Shown piece after piece: positions 9,001 to 18,370 of a DNA stretch of 64,000 bases (position 1 is its first letter; the number at the start of each line of letters is the position of its first letter). The position numbers and the translations under genes were made by a program. Source of the stretch: Clostridium_AT stratigraminis (GTDB taxonomy: Bacteria; Bacillota; Clostridia; Clostridiales; Clostridiaceae); contig NZ_JBJHZZ010000016.1 in NCBI RefSeq assembly GCF_045310675.1, positions 1 through 64,000 of the forward strand, given 5' to 3'. The notes beneath the pieces are model-generated. The model searched no databases. It had not been told where the DNA came from and was given only the letters and a program-made list of their open reading frames with translations.

Positions 9001-9279
9001 ATATACTCATGAAACTAAATTGTTTATTTGTAATCATTAAGTGTTAAACCTAACGACAAGTTAGATTATACTATGTATTTTTATTTATTTCAATATATTT
9101 TTATATATTTATTAATGGAACCTTTAGCATTATTACTTAATTTTTGTATAAGATTTATGTAAAGACTCATAATATAGTTGTAATCTCAAGTTTAAACTGA
9201 CTTTATATCAAAATCAAAGGAAAACATACTAAAACGAAGATAATATGGTTTAATTTAAAAATTTAGTCTATAATACCAT

Positions 9280-9308
9280 TTGATAAGATATTATATTCTA
9301 TGTATAAT
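9280..9308 (+). promoter_or_regulatory. promoter of the Val-Thr-Tyr tRNA operon
   Basis: TTGATA (9280-9285), 17-base spacer, TATAAT (9303-9308), 31 bases before the first tRNA. This is a near-consensus sigma-A promoter. The rest of the 9001-9339 gap shows no gene. Confidence 0.8.
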
Positions 9309-9339
9309 AAAATTCGTCGGTTAGATAAATAAATTGCAT

Positions 9340-9415
9340 GGGCGCATAGCTCAGCTGGGAGAGCATCTGCCTTACAAGCAGAGGGTCACAGGTTCGAGCC
9401 CTGTTGTGCCCACCA
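9340..9415 (+). tRNA. tRNA-Val(TAC)
   Basis: 76 nt with encoded CCA. The anticodon loop is CTTACAA, giving TAC. D-loop AGCTGGGA and T-arm GGTTCGAGCC are canonical. First of three tRNAs separated by 5-13 bases. Confidence 0.97.
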
Positions 9416-9428
9416 TGTAACTTAATAT

Positions 9429-9503
9429 GCTGGCATGGCTCAACGGTAGAGCAGCTGACTTGTAATCAGCAGGTTGTAGGTTCGATTCCTATTGCCAGCT
9501 CCA
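9429..9503 (+). tRNA. tRNA-Thr(TGT)
   Basis: 75 nt with encoded CCA. The anticodon loop is CTTGTAA, giving TGT. The acceptor pairs GCTGGCA with TGCCAGC. Middle gene of the tRNA cluster. Confidence 0.97.
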
Positions 9504-9508
9504 CTTTT

Positions 9509-9593
9509 GGAGGAATTCCCGAGCGGCCAAAGGGGGCAGACTGTAAATCTGTTGTCAGTGACTTCGATGGTTCGAATCCATCTTCCTCCACCA
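9509..9593 (+). tRNA. tRNA-Tyr(GTA)
   Basis: 85-nt class II tRNA with encoded CCA. The anticodon loop is CTGTAAA, giving GTA, and there is a long variable arm. Last gene of the cluster, directly followed by a terminator. Confidence 0.97.
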
Positions 9594-9595
9594 AA

Positions 9596-9621
9596 AGATA
9601 TACGCAAGTATATCTTTTTTA
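9596..9621. terminator. terminator of tRNA operon
   Basis: AGATATAC-GCAA-GTATATCT perfect stem followed by TTTTTTAT. It stops the tRNA transcript and, having A-rich sequence on its other side, may also stop the converging permease operon. Confidence 0.85.
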
Positions 9622-9658
9622 TTTATGCAAAACTTTATATTTCGTAAGGTTAGCTAAT

Positions 9659-10405
9659 TTATTCATATATATATGGATTTCCGGGCCTAATTATACTCGT
9701 AACCTTCTGTGCAATAATTAATGGAAGCTTTCCATTAATCTTGCTATTCTCATTTTCCTTAAAGCTTACTACTCCTTCTACCCTTACCCATGTATCATTA
9801 CTTAAAACCTTATTATCATTAGTTTTACACAGGATACCAATAACCTGAGAATCAGCAGCGCAGCAGTTTACTAATAGTCTAGTAATAATAAATTCATCCT
9901 TATTAAGCTTATCTTCTTTTGTTATATAACCACTAATTATTATATCCTTTCCAAGATGTTTTTCAAGATTTTCACTTAAATCTTCAAAATAATGAATGTA
10001 GTTTCCATCATTAAAACTAATTACATTTCCATTTATCACATCATCCTTGGTATGAGTATGACTTCCTATATTCTCAGTTCTGCTTGAACTTACAAAAGTA
10101 ATACCTTTTTTCTCTGCTATTTCAGAATTTAAGCCTCTTGGTGCAATAAATATTCCTATAATTAAAACTAAAATAAAAAGTACATAGCCTTTCTTGAATT
10201 TAATTCTTGTTTTAACTGTAAATACATTGAAGATTTGCAGTATAGTAAGTTCTCCAAAGACTACTAAAGAAAATGCTGAATACTTAGCAAGCTTAGGATG
10301 GACAAACATTGTAATCTTGGTAGATGAAAGTAAATAACAGATGTAAAAGGTAAATAGGAGCAAAATTATAAACCATATAAATTCATTAATATTAAATCTT
10401 TTCAT
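9659..10405 (-). CDS. TIGR03943 family protein (YcgQ-like permease partner)
   Basis: 248 residues. Two N-terminal membrane segments (about 10-30 and 40-60), a third at about 73-90, then an extracytoplasmic domain with the diagnostic CCAAD motif in RLLVNCCAADSQ. It corresponds to Bacillus YcgQ, which is paired with the DUF318 permease YcgR. Here it is the last gene of the operon, 63 bases after the permease gene. YcgQ/YcgR are thought to take part in metal handling; the transported substrate is not established by sequence. Confidence 0.85.
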   Translation of the reverse strand: MKRFNINEFIWFIILLLFTFYICYLLSSTKITMFVHPKLAKYSAFSLVVFGELTILQIFNVFTVKTRIKFKKGYVLFILVLIIGIFIAPRGLNSEIAEKKGITFVSSSRTENIGSHTHTKDDVINGNVISFNDGNYIHYFEDLSENLEKHLGKDIIISGYITKEDKLNKDEFIITRLLVNCCAADSQVIGILCKTNDNKVLSNDTWVRVEGVVSFKENENSKINGKLPLIIAQKVTSIIRPGNPYIYE

Positions 10406-10468
10406 TTTTTATCCCCTTTATATTAACAAATAAAGTCTCACCTACTCTCTTCGTATTCAAACATGCAA

Positions 10469-11380
10469 TTATAATTTAAAAAACACATTTATAATATAGG
10501 CTGCAGCGAAACAAAATGAGAATATTAAAATAAGCTGCTTTACAATAAAACCTTTCTTAAAAGAGTAATTTAGCATTAAAGTGTTTTTAATGTCTATCAT
10601 AGGCCCTAAAAGTAAGAATCCAATTATGCTTCCTAAGGTAAATTGTCCTAGGAAGGTGCTTCCAATAAAAGCATCAGCCTCAGAGCATAGCGAAATTAAA
10701 AATGCAAAGAGCAGCATAACAATTATAGAATATGTAGAATTCTGGCCTAAACTTGAAATCTGTTCTCTAGGTACAACTACTTGAAAAGCAGCTGAAACAA
10801 AAGCTCCAATTATAAGAAACTTACCTATATCATAGAGTTCAGCGCTTACATGATTAAGAATCTCAATAAACCTTGAAGTTTTCTTTTTATAATTATGATT
10901 ATAGCCGCAGGAACAGACATCTTCGTAGTCAGAATAAGAAGGCTTTAAACAGTTTAAATTTTCTATAGCTCCCATTATAGCTCCAATAGTAAACGCGATA
11001 ATAAAGCCTCCCAGTCCTCTTATAAGCACTACATAAGGTCTTCCATGAAAGGCATAGTATGTGGATAAGAGGACAACTGGGTTAACAATTGGCACCGAGA
11101 GCATGAAAGCCACAGCCATGTTTATTGGGACTCCCTTTTTTATTAATCTTCTTCCAATAGGAATAACTGCACATTCACAAATAGGAAAAACAAATCCTGT
11201 TAGTGATGCAATGAGAATACCTATAAATTTATTTTTAGGCAATAGTTTCGCTATGATACTTTCAGATACAAAAACCTGAATTAGAGCTGAAATTATAACT
11301 CCTAACAATACAAACGGAAGAGCTTCTAGTATTATACTTATAAAGATCACAGAAAAATTTTGTAATAGCTCTGTATTCAA
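10469..11380 (-). CDS. DUF318 permease (YcgR/YraQ-like)
   Basis: 303 residues with about eight membrane segments arranged as two homologous halves. The first half contains the signature PICECAVIPIGRRLIKKG and SVPIVNP; the second contains LCSEADAF. A cytoplasmic loop has a Cys-rich/aromatic patch (EDVCSCGYNHNYKKK) that could bind metal. The start codon is TTG, with AGGAG nine bases before it, two bases after the preceding GTPase gene. Family members are grouped with arsenite/metal exporters, but substrate is inferred only. Confidence 0.85.
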   Translation of the reverse strand: MNTELLQNFSVIFISIILEALPFVLLGVIISALIQVFVSESIIAKLLPKNKFIGILIASLTGFVFPICECAVIPIGRRLIKKGVPINMAVAFMLSVPIVNPVVLLSTYYAFHGRPYVVLIRGLGGFIIAFTIGAIMGAIENLNCLKPSYSDYEDVCSCGYNHNYKKKTSRFIEILNHVSAELYDIGKFLIIGAFVSAAFQVVVPREQISSLGQNSTYSIIVMLLFAFLISLCSEADAFIGSTFLGQFTLGSIIGFLLLGPMIDIKNTLMLNYSFKKGFIVKQLILIFSFCFAAAYIINVFFKL

Positions 11381-11382
11381 TT

Positions 11383-12042
11383 TTATCTACTCCTAACAAC
11401 CTTGTTCGCCTGTCTATTTTTTATCTTAATAATAACTTTTTTTATTAATCCCCTATCTATAATATCTGACCTTTTAAGTACTTCATTTAATTCCTGCAGG
11501 CTTCCATTCTTTAAAATGATAGCCTTGGGATTTAACTCCTTTAGTTTTTTTAAAGCCCGATTTTTTTCTTTAAGAGTTATGTTATTACAATTGTTAATTA
11601 CTATTAAATTGCTGTTTATAATAAAGGGCTCTATAAGTTCCTTCATATTATTATAATAGGCAAAGAAAGTTGAAGCTTCCAAAAGATTATAAATTATAGG
11701 CTCTCTTAAGCTTTCTTTTATAGCTCCATCTTCAAGTACAGTTAAAATTTCCTCTAAAAGCCTTGTTCCATTATATTCGATAATAATTCTGTGGGGCTTA
11801 TAAAAGTCTATCATTTGTTTAAGAAATGCTGCAGTTAGATTTTTAGAAGTGACTAATTTCCTTACAATAAGCTTTGACTTAGGCTTTTCAATTATTTTAA
11901 TTTCCGTATTACCAATTTCACCTTGAATTATTATGACTATTTCTCCTGATACAAGTGAATTTTCTAATAGTGCATTTATAAAGGTTGTCTTACCAGAGCC
12001 TAAAAAACCCGTTACTATTTCAATTTCTGTCTTAATATTCAT
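11383..12042 (-). CDS. reduced G3E (CobW-like) GTPase
   Basis: 219 residues. Walker A GFLGSGKTT (about residues 12-20) is intact. The CxCC metal-binding motif of COG0523 proteins is absent, the NKxD guanine motif is replaced by VINNCNN, and the C-terminal CobW domain is missing. It overlaps the upstream full-length GTPase gene by four bases (ATGA), so the two are translationally coupled. It could be an accessory subunit of that metallochaperone or a decaying paralogue; conservation of the P-loop and the operon position favours function. Confidence 0.75.
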   Translation of the reverse strand: MNIKTEIEIVTGFLGSGKTTFINALLENSLVSGEIVIIIQGEIGNTEIKIIEKPKSKLIVRKLVTSKNLTAAFLKQMIDFYKPHRIIIEYNGTRLLEEILTVLEDGAIKESLREPIIYNLLEASTFFAYYNNMKELIEPFIINSNLIVINNCNNITLKEKNRALKKLKELNPKAIILKNGSLQELNEVLKRSDIIDRGLIKKVIIKIKNRQANKVVRSR

Positions 12043-12989
12043 ATAAACAACTTTTTAAGCGCGGCTTTATTTAAATGCACTCCAATAATACATACTCTGC
12101 TTGTAAAGTCTGCTTCAGCTTTTTTTAGATTAAATTCCTCTGGTACATAATCAAATTGGATCCATTCACCTTTTTCAAGCTCTACTATTCCTTTTGCTCT
12201 TAAAACACTTCCATAAAGGTTATCTTTATTTATCTTGTCCAATATGCTTTTTATTTTAGATGAGCTGAACTTTTTAGCTGTTTCAAATCCTATGCTTTCA
12301 AAACTTACGCTTTCTCCTTTAGTTGTTTTATAAGAAGCATTTAAATTAACTTTTTTTAATAAATTTACTTCCTTATGGATACTTTCTCTTTCATAGTCCT
12401 CACTTATTTCTATAATTCTTTTTGCAGATAAATTATCCCAGGGAGTAGTAACAACAAAAGCTACCTTGTTTAAAGCGTCCAGTGCTTCCTTAACTGCAAC
12501 TAATTTCTCAAGGCCTACTCTTTGACTTCTACTTAACATTATGGTTTTGGCATTTACTATTTGATTTTTATAAAACTCCCCAAAATTATCTAAATACATA
12601 TTAAATTTTAAAATATCCACTACAGTAATTATCATATTTACTTCTGTGAATTTTCTTAACTCCTCGCTGTTACATATGTTTATTATTTCTGATAGCTTTG
12701 CAACTCCTGAGGGTTCTATAATAATTCTATCTAATTTGTATTTTCCCAAAACCTCTAAAAGAGCCTTCTTAAAATCTCCAGTTATGCTGCAGCAAATACA
12801 ACCTGCATTTATTTCCTTTATCTTTGTATTCGTGTCTCTTAAAATACTCCCATCTATACCAACTTCCCCGAATTCATTTTCAATAATTGCTATTTTTTCT
12901 TTATACAGTTCTTCACTTATTAGTTTTTTAATGAGTGTGGTTTTTCCTGCACCTAAAAATCCTGAAATTATATCTATTTTGACCTTCAC
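12039..12989 (-). CDS. COG0523 G3E-family GTPase (YciC/ZagA/CobW-like metallochaperone)
   Basis: 316 residues. Walker A GFLGAGKTT (11-19), switch Glu region IENEFGEVGID, and the metal-binding GCICC motif (about 63-67). A CobW C-terminal domain follows, ending with IIGVHLNKAALKK. COG0523 proteins deliver metals, often zinc, to client proteins. The start is GTG with AAGGAGGT before it. First gene of a four-gene operon with a second G3E protein, a DUF318 permease and TIGR03943; a 21-bp palindrome stands in the upstream region. This context suggests metal-dependent repression, though the metal is not shown. Confidence 0.88.
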   Translation of the reverse strand: MKVKIDIISGFLGAGKTTLIKKLISEELYKEKIAIIENEFGEVGIDGSILRDTNTKIKEINAGCICCSITGDFKKALLEVLGKYKLDRIIIEPSGVAKLSEIINICNSEELRKFTEVNMIITVVDILKFNMYLDNFGEFYKNQIVNAKTIMLSRSQRVGLEKLVAVKEALDALNKVAFVVTTPWDNLSAKRIIEISEDYERESIHKEVNLLKKVNLNASYKTTKGESVSFESIGFETAKKFSSSKIKSILDKINKDNLYGSVLRAKGIVELEKGEWIQFDYVPEEFNLKKAEADFTSRVCIIGVHLNKAALKKLFI

Positions 12990-13018
12990 ACTGACCTCCT
13001 TGTATTCCTTATTCTGTA

Positions 13019-13039
13019 CATGACATTATTAATGTCATG
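13019..13039. promoter_or_regulatory. 21-bp palindromic operator before the G3E/permease operon
   Basis: CATGACATTA-T-TAATGTCATG, a perfect 10-1-10 inverted repeat, 30 bases before the GTG start. A possible -35 (TTGTTT) lies upstream, which would put the palindrome over the -10 region. The odd-length symmetry is like Fur-family (Fur, Zur, PerR) boxes, but the half-site does not match the Bacillus consensus sequences. It is probably the binding site of the operon's metal repressor. Confidence 0.6.
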
Positions 13040-13127
13040 CTCCTTGTAATAAACAACACTGTACTATTTAATTTTATTTTTTAAATAAAAGATTTATACT
13101 ATTTTATGTGATAATTTAATCTCTAAA

Positions 13128-13158
13128 TAAAAAAAGACTCCAGCATCTATGCTGGAAT
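13128..13158 (-). terminator. terminator of the CDF transporter gene
   Basis: TCCAGCAT-AG-ATGCTGGA stem on the minus strand followed by GTCTTTTTTTATTT. Confidence 0.85.
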
Positions 13159-13237
13159 CAGATTAATAAATAATTTTTATAATTGAAATACAAAATTATA
13201 TGAAAAACTTCAAAACTATAAGAAATATAGTCTAATC

Positions 13238-14419
13238 CTAGTGAAATTCTCTATCAAGAGTAACAATACCTCTATACTTGGGAGATATAGTATTAATAGC
13301 TTCTTGTATTTGACCTTCTATCAATTTTTTTTGTTCTTCTAATGCATAGGACTTGTTAATTACTGCATCAAAAATTAAGGTTTTTTCCTCTCCTTTACCA
13401 ACAACTCTAAAGTCATGTATAGATAATACACCATTAATTTTACTAAGCCTTTCCTGTACCTCATCCTTTAATAAGTTTACCTCTGGGCAATCTATCTTAA
13501 CAGGATCCATATGGATGGATAAATATATATTATATTTATCACCTACTTCCTTTTCAGCTTTATCAATAACATCATGTATGTCCATTATTGATACATCATA
13601 AGGAACTTCAGCGTGCAGTGACGCCATATATCTTCCCGGACCGTAATTGTGTATGACTAAGTCATGAACTCCAAGTATATAGGGATATTCTTTTAAACTT
13701 TTTATTAGCTCCTCTACAAATTCCTCACTTGGTGCTTTTCCAAGCAAAGTTCCTATCGTATCTCTTAAGAGTTCAACTCCAGAATGAAGAATAAACAGTG
13801 ATACTACAAAAGCAACATATCCATCTATAGGAAATGAAGTAAATCTAGTTACCAATAAAGAAAAAGTAACCATAGATAGTACTAGTATATCAGTAAAGGA
13901 TTCTAAAGCAGACGCCTTTAAAGCAGAAGAATTTATTATTTTACCTAAATAAGCAGTAAATCTATTAAGTGTAATTTGAAGCGGAAGAGCCAAAAGCATG
14001 CAAATAAAGCTTATAAAATTAAAAGGTACATTTACTGGATGTAAAATACGCAGTACTGAACTTCTAAGGAACTCATAGCCCACTACGAGAATAGCTACTG
14101 AAAAAAGCAGCGCAGTAAGATATTCAATTCTCCCATAACCAAAAGGATGCTTATCGTCAGCTGGCTTGTTTGCAAATTTGAAACTGATTATTGTAACTAA
14201 AGACGATAATGCATCTGTAAGATTATGAAAGGCATCAGCAGTAATAGCCATGCTATTTAATAAAAGACCGATAACAAGCTCTGCAGTAAGAATAGTAGTA
14301 TTAATAATTATTCCAACCACTCCTCCTAAAGCGCCATAAGCTTCTCGGGTTTTATCGGAATTAACATTTTTATAATCCTTTACAAATTTATGAATTAAAA
14401 AATCAAAAATCACCTTCAT
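13238..14419 (-). CDS. cation diffusion facilitator (CDF) family metal transporter
   Basis: 393 residues. Six membrane segments in the first 210 residues with the zinc-site signature HNLTDALSS in TM2 and KHPFGYGR in the following loop, plus a second aspartate pair in TM5 (ESFTDILV). The C-terminal domain has two ferredoxin-like cation-efflux folds (about 215-390), longer than the usual single one. It exports divalent metals (Zn, Co, Mn or Fe) by proton exchange. I start at 14419 because AGGAG is correctly spaced; a GTG at 14440 would overlap that site. It is encoded upstream of the metal-chaperone operon in the same direction but separated by a terminator. Confidence 0.93.
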   Translation of the reverse strand: MKVIFDFLIHKFVKDYKNVNSDKTREAYGALGGVVGIIINTTILTAELVIGLLLNSMAITADAFHNLTDALSSLVTIISFKFANKPADDKHPFGYGRIEYLTALLFSVAILVVGYEFLRSSVLRILHPVNVPFNFISFICMLLALPLQITLNRFTAYLGKIINSSALKASALESFTDILVLSMVTFSLLVTRFTSFPIDGYVAFVVSLFILHSGVELLRDTIGTLLGKAPSEEFVEELIKSLKEYPYILGVHDLVIHNYGPGRYMASLHAEVPYDVSIMDIHDVIDKAEKEVGDKYNIYLSIHMDPVKIDCPEVNLLKDEVQERLSKINGVLSIHDFRVVGKGEEKTLIFDAVINKSYALEEQKKLIEGQIQEAINTISPKYRGIVTLDREFH

Positions 14420-14493
14420 TATACCACTCTCCTCTAACACAATATATTTAGAGATATTAATATTATACCACCATTTTACAATGGAAATTGTTT

Positions 14494-14520
14494 ATAAAAA
14501 AAAGTCCTTTGAGGACTTTT
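14494..14520 (-). terminator. terminator of birA
   Basis: AAAGTCC-TCAA-GGACTTT hairpin followed on the minus strand by TTTTTTATAAAC. Confidence 0.8.
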
Positions 14521-14607
14521 AATATGTTTTCATCATTATTCACTTCTTAATTATTATTTTTAGCTTGCTTCATGAAGTAAGAAACATTCCTTTTCCACAT
14601 TTGCTTC

Positions 14608-15606
14608 TTAGGTAGTAGAAGAAATATCCCCATGCCAGCTATGCAAAGTCACTTCACCAGAAATAACCTTTTCAGTTTTTCCATCTTTGTTTTCAATTAC
14701 AAGAAGTCCTTCATCACTTAAGTCTACTGCTTTAGCTGATATTAATTGCCCCCTGTTATATAATTCAATTGTTTTTCCTATGAGATAAGAGTTTTTTCTG
14801 CAAATATCTATGGTAGAACTTAAATTGTTTTCTAAAATAAATTCCTCATAGAGCTTTTCAAAATGATTTAGTATTGCTGCAGTTAGTCTTTGCCTTGAAA
14901 GGCTTTTCCCTGCTTCTATTTTTAAAGAAGTAGCTTTTTCTTGTATATCCTTTGGAAACTCTTCAATAGAAATATTTACATTAACCCCAATACCTATAAC
15001 TATATAATTTATTTGATTTAATTCACTGCTCATCTCAGTTAAAATGCCGCAGATCTTCTTGTTATTTAAAATAATATCATTTGGCCATTTTATTTCGGTT
15101 TTTATATTAAAATCCTTCAGCGCCCTATAAACGGCTGCAGCACCAATAAGTGTAATAGTAGATGCATTTATTGGGTCAATATTAGGTCTTAAAATAACAG
15201 ACATCCATATACCTTTATATTTTGGCGAACACCATTTTCTATCAAAACGTCCTCTGCCGCCTTTCTGCTCTTCACCTATTACTATAGTACCAGCTTCAGC
15301 ACCACTAGAAGCTACTTCCTTAGCCTTTGTATTTGTAGAATCAATGGAATCAAAATGAATAATATTTCTTCCTATATATTTTGTATTAAGAAAATCACTT
15401 ACTTCATGACTTGTTAATAGATCAGGAGAAGAAACCAATTTATATCCATTTTTTGATATGGAACCAATAACATAACCTTCATCTTTAAGCTTATTAATAT
15501 TTTTCCAAACAGCTGCTCTGGTAACCCCTAATTCTTCACTTATTTTTTCACCAGAAATAAAGGAGTTCGTATCCTCTTTTAACATGGTTAGTATCTTATC
15601 CTTCAC
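14608..15606 (-). CDS. birA: biotin-[acetyl-CoA-carboxylase] ligase and biotin repressor BirA
   Basis: 332 residues. N-terminal winged helix (EKISEELGVTRAAVWKNINKL, about 19-40), catalytic domain with the biotinyl-AMP loop GGRGRFDRKW (about 120-129) and KWPNDI, and an SH3-like C-terminal domain. It joins biotin to carboxylase carrier proteins, and with the helix-turn-helix can repress biotin genes. The start is GTG after an AAGG site. Single-gene transcript; no biotin genes nearby. Confidence 0.95.
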   Translation of the reverse strand: MKDKILTMLKEDTNSFISGEKISEELGVTRAAVWKNINKLKDEGYVIGSISKNGYKLVSSPDLLTSHEVSDFLNTKYIGRNIIHFDSIDSTNTKAKEVASSGAEAGTIVIGEEQKGGRGRFDRKWCSPKYKGIWMSVILRPNIDPINASTITLIGAAAVYRALKDFNIKTEIKWPNDIILNNKKICGILTEMSSELNQINYIVIGIGVNVNISIEEFPKDIQEKATSLKIEAGKSLSRQRLTAAILNHFEKLYEEFILENNLSSTIDICRKNSYLIGKTIELYNRGQLISAKAVDLSDEGLLVIENKDGKTEKVISGEVTLHSWHGDISSTT

Positions 15607-15825
15607 ATCATTGCCTTCTTTCCTTTTAATGTCTCTATTTTATAGTACACATAAATCATAGTCAAGTTTATAAAATGCTTTAAAATTAAACATTTATCAT
15701 TGTAGAAAAAAGGTAAATTTGATAATATTATATATAAGTAAATTAAATGATTCTTGAATAAATAATATAAGCCATATTCATCTTAGAGCATTTAAATAGC
15801 ATATTTGCGCGATAGGAGATATTTT

Positions 15826-18018
15826 ATGGAAAATTATGAGTTAGGAAATTATAAGGAAGTATTTGCTGATTATCCTCTTATAGAAAAGATAGATAAATTA
15901 AATATTTCAGCTGAAGAAGTAATAAGACATACTCCCATAAAATCTATCCAGTTATCTGATGAAGCCTTTAATCTTTCAAAACGAATACAGTATAAAAAAG
16001 GTGCTGCTAAAAGTTTATTTATTAAAGGAAAGGCTTCATATATATTTGGAAATTCAGAAGAAGCAAATAGCTTTTTAATGGATGCACTTCAGATTACAAA
16101 AGAAGATAACTTAAAGGAATATGAAGCAGATATATTAAATGTCTTAGGTAATGTTAATATAGACCTCTCAAATTATAACTCCGCACTTGAATACTACATA
16201 AAATCACTAGAAATCATACATCAATTTAATTATAAGAATAGTGAATGCAAGGTATTAAATAATGTTGGAGAAATCTATAAGGATTTAAAAAATTACCAAG
16301 AAGCTTTAAAATACTATCTACAAAGCCTGGAAATTTGTAATTTAATCAGTGCTGAAAATGTTAAATGTATTGTACTACAGAACATCGGAGAAGTGTATTA
16401 CTATTTAAATGATTACCAAACTGCTAAGGATTTTACTGAAAGAAGCATGCAGCTTTCACGTACGGTTAAAGATAGAATGATTGAAGCTGCTTGTCTGCAT
16501 CAGCTAGGTAAAATAAACCTTAAGCAAGATAATTCAATAGAATCCTTAAATTTATTTTTAAAGAGCTTAGAAATAAGCAAAGAGACTAATGAACGTTTCT
16601 TTATGATTACCGTAATGATAGATCTCCACGATTTATTAATAAAAAATAATAATTTTGATGAGGCTGTTGAATATCTTGGCAAGGCTTTAAGCTTAGCTTA
16701 TGAAATTAACTCTAAAGAAATGATCTCAAAAATAAATTCTTATTTAGCTGAAATCCATGAAAAAATAGGTCAATATGACAAGGCACTTTATTATTATAAA
16801 AAGTTTCACGATCATGAGAAAAAAGTAATGGATGAAAGTGTTGAACATAAATTAAAAAATATTACTCTTCAGTTTAAAATGGAACAGTCTCTTCAAGAAA
16901 AGGAAATTTACAGACTTAAAAATGTAGAACTAAAGGAAAAAACAGAAGCTTTAGAAAAAAAGACTTCTGAATTGCTGGAATTCTATAATAACATGAAAAC
17001 TATAAGCCAAATTGGACAAGATATTACATCTACGCTAAATTTTGAAAAGATCTTACAATTAGTATATATAAGCATAAATAATTTGATGCCTGCATATACC
17101 TTTGGAATAGCATTATATGATAAAGAAACTGGAACTATTGAATATAGTTTATTTATTGAAAACTCTAAAAGATATCCTGTATTCTCAAATAGCATTGCTA
17201 ATAAAAGCGGCTGGGCCTCCTGGTGTATAATAAACCGCAAGGAAATACTTATTAATGACGTGGAAAATGAGTATAAGTTATATATGGAAGATAGAAAAAT
17301 AACTCCTGGCGCAAAAATGCAGTCCTTAATGTATTGCCCGTTGATTTTTGAAAACAATGTATTAGGGGTAATAACAGTGCAAAGCATCACTAAAAATGCT
17401 TATTCACAATACAACCTGGATACTTTAAAAGCACTTGCCTCCTATATTGCAATTGCTATTAGAAATGCTCAAAAATCAAATGATCTTGAGAAATTAAATG
17501 AGAGATTACTTGTTTTATCAAACTTAGATGGTTTAACTGAAATACCTAACAGACGATATTTTGATGAACAAGCAGAAATAGATTGGAATATTGCTAAAAT
17601 AAATAGTGAGCCTTATACCATAATACTAATTGATGTAGATAGCTTTAAGGAATATAATGATAATTATGGCCATCTTGCAGGAGATTACTGCTTAAAACAG
17701 ATTGCAAAAGCCTTACAAGCAGCTTCAAATGAATTTAATGGTTTTTCAGCTAGATATGGTGGAGATGAATTTGCAACAGTTTTTAAAAACATCTCTACTG
17801 AAGCTGCCCTTAATATAGCAGAAAAAATAAAAAATTTAATTGATGAGTTAAATATAGAACATAAATATTCTAAGGCTGCATCTCATGTAACACTGACTAT
17901 TGGACTTTGCACCATGATTCCAAATGAAGAACTAACAGTAAAGCATATAACAGCCTTTGCTGATAAAGCCCTATATGCAGCAAAGCAAAAGGGTAGAAAT
18001 AGAATTGGAGTATATTAA
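15826..18018 (+). CDS. TPR-GAF-GGDEF diguanylate cyclase
   Basis: 730 residues. Seven or so tetratricopeptide repeats (about 55-335, e.g. YNSALEYYIKSLEI, YQEALKYYLQSLEI), a coiled coil (about 345-395), a GAF domain (about 400-545) and a C-terminal GGDEF domain with intact RYGGDEF (GGDEF at residues 645-649). No RxxD inhibitory site precedes it, so product feedback is not expected. No membrane segments: a soluble sensor that makes cyclic di-GMP. The ATG at 15826 has AGGAGAT six bases upstream; a TTG at 15805 is rejected. An HD-GYP phosphodiesterase-type gene lies 1.7 kb away. Confidence 0.93.
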   Translation: MENYELGNYKEVFADYPLIEKIDKLNISAEEVIRHTPIKSIQLSDEAFNLSKRIQYKKGAAKSLFIKGKASYIFGNSEEANSFLMDALQITKEDNLKEYEADILNVLGNVNIDLSNYNSALEYYIKSLEIIHQFNYKNSECKVLNNVGEIYKDLKNYQEALKYYLQSLEICNLISAENVKCIVLQNIGEVYYYLNDYQTAKDFTERSMQLSRTVKDRMIEAACLHQLGKINLKQDNSIESLNLFLKSLEISKETNERFFMITVMIDLHDLLIKNNNFDEAVEYLGKALSLAYEINSKEMISKINSYLAEIHEKIGQYDKALYYYKKFHDHEKKVMDESVEHKLKNITLQFKMEQSLQEKEIYRLKNVELKEKTEALEKKTSELLEFYNNMKTISQIGQDITSTLNFEKILQLVYISINNLMPAYTFGIALYDKETGTIEYSLFIENSKRYPVFSNSIANKSGWASWCIINRKEILINDVENEYKLYMEDRKITPGAKMQSLMYCPLIFENNVLGVITVQSITKNAYSQYNLDTLKALASYIAIAIRNAQKSNDLEKLNERLLVLSNLDGLTEIPNRRYFDEQAEIDWNIAKINSEPYTIILIDVDSFKEYNDNYGHLAGDYCLKQIAKALQAASNEFNGFSARYGGDEFATVFKNISTEAALNIAEKIKNLIDELNIEHKYSKAASHVTLTIGLCTMIPNEELTVKHITAFADKALYAAKQKGRNRIGVY

Positions 18019-18030
18019 TTATTAATAGCA

Positions 18031-18084
18031 TCCATATACTTATTACTTATCTGAATAAAAGTAATAAGACATATGGGTGTTATT
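18031..18084 (+). terminator. terminator of the diguanylate cyclase gene
   Basis: CCATATACTTATTACTT pairs with AAGTAATAAGACATATGG (one bulge), followed by GTGTTATTTATTTG. Confidence 0.75.
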
Positions 18085-18088
18085 TATT

Positions 18089-18150
18089 TGGGCAGAGAGT
18101 CCAGGGTTTGATCTGTGGATGCTTAAGAGCGCTAGTTTCCAAGCTCACAT
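18089..18150 (-). pseudogene. decayed tRNA fragment (Ser-like)
   Basis: On the minus strand the sequence reads as a degraded class II tRNA. An anticodon-arm-like GAGC-TTGGAAAC-TAGC precedes CCACAGATCAAACCCTGG (a damaged T-arm) and CTCTCTGCCC (acceptor). It resembles the 3' part of the tRNA-Ser genes at 8911 and 24005. It stands directly after a terminator, as real tRNA 3' ends do here. It cannot fold into a working tRNA. Confidence 0.5.
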
Positions 18151-18370
18151 GTTATATAAAATTATTGAAAATCATGGTAATTCAATCATTATATGTAAAG
18201 TTATACAATTATTTTCCGATATATTAGTAAGGCTTAATTTTTTTGAATCAAACTATTTTTGGAAGCTGCTTCTTCCCTTTATTAACTATAATTTTAATAT
18301 AGAGGAATATTTCGATATAAGCCATAAGTATAGAGAAAATAGTTATATTAATGATTTGAGGTGTAAGGAT

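Noticed and set aside
9404..9721. 105-residue plus-strand ORF over tRNA-Thr and tRNA-Tyr
   Set aside because: It is translation of tRNA sequence.
18077..18370. 98-residue N-terminal extension of the hypothetical protein at 18371
   Set aside because: No ribosome binding site, unusual composition, and the frame runs through a decayed tRNA fragment and the preceding terminator region; a better start with GAGGTG/AAGG lies at 18371.
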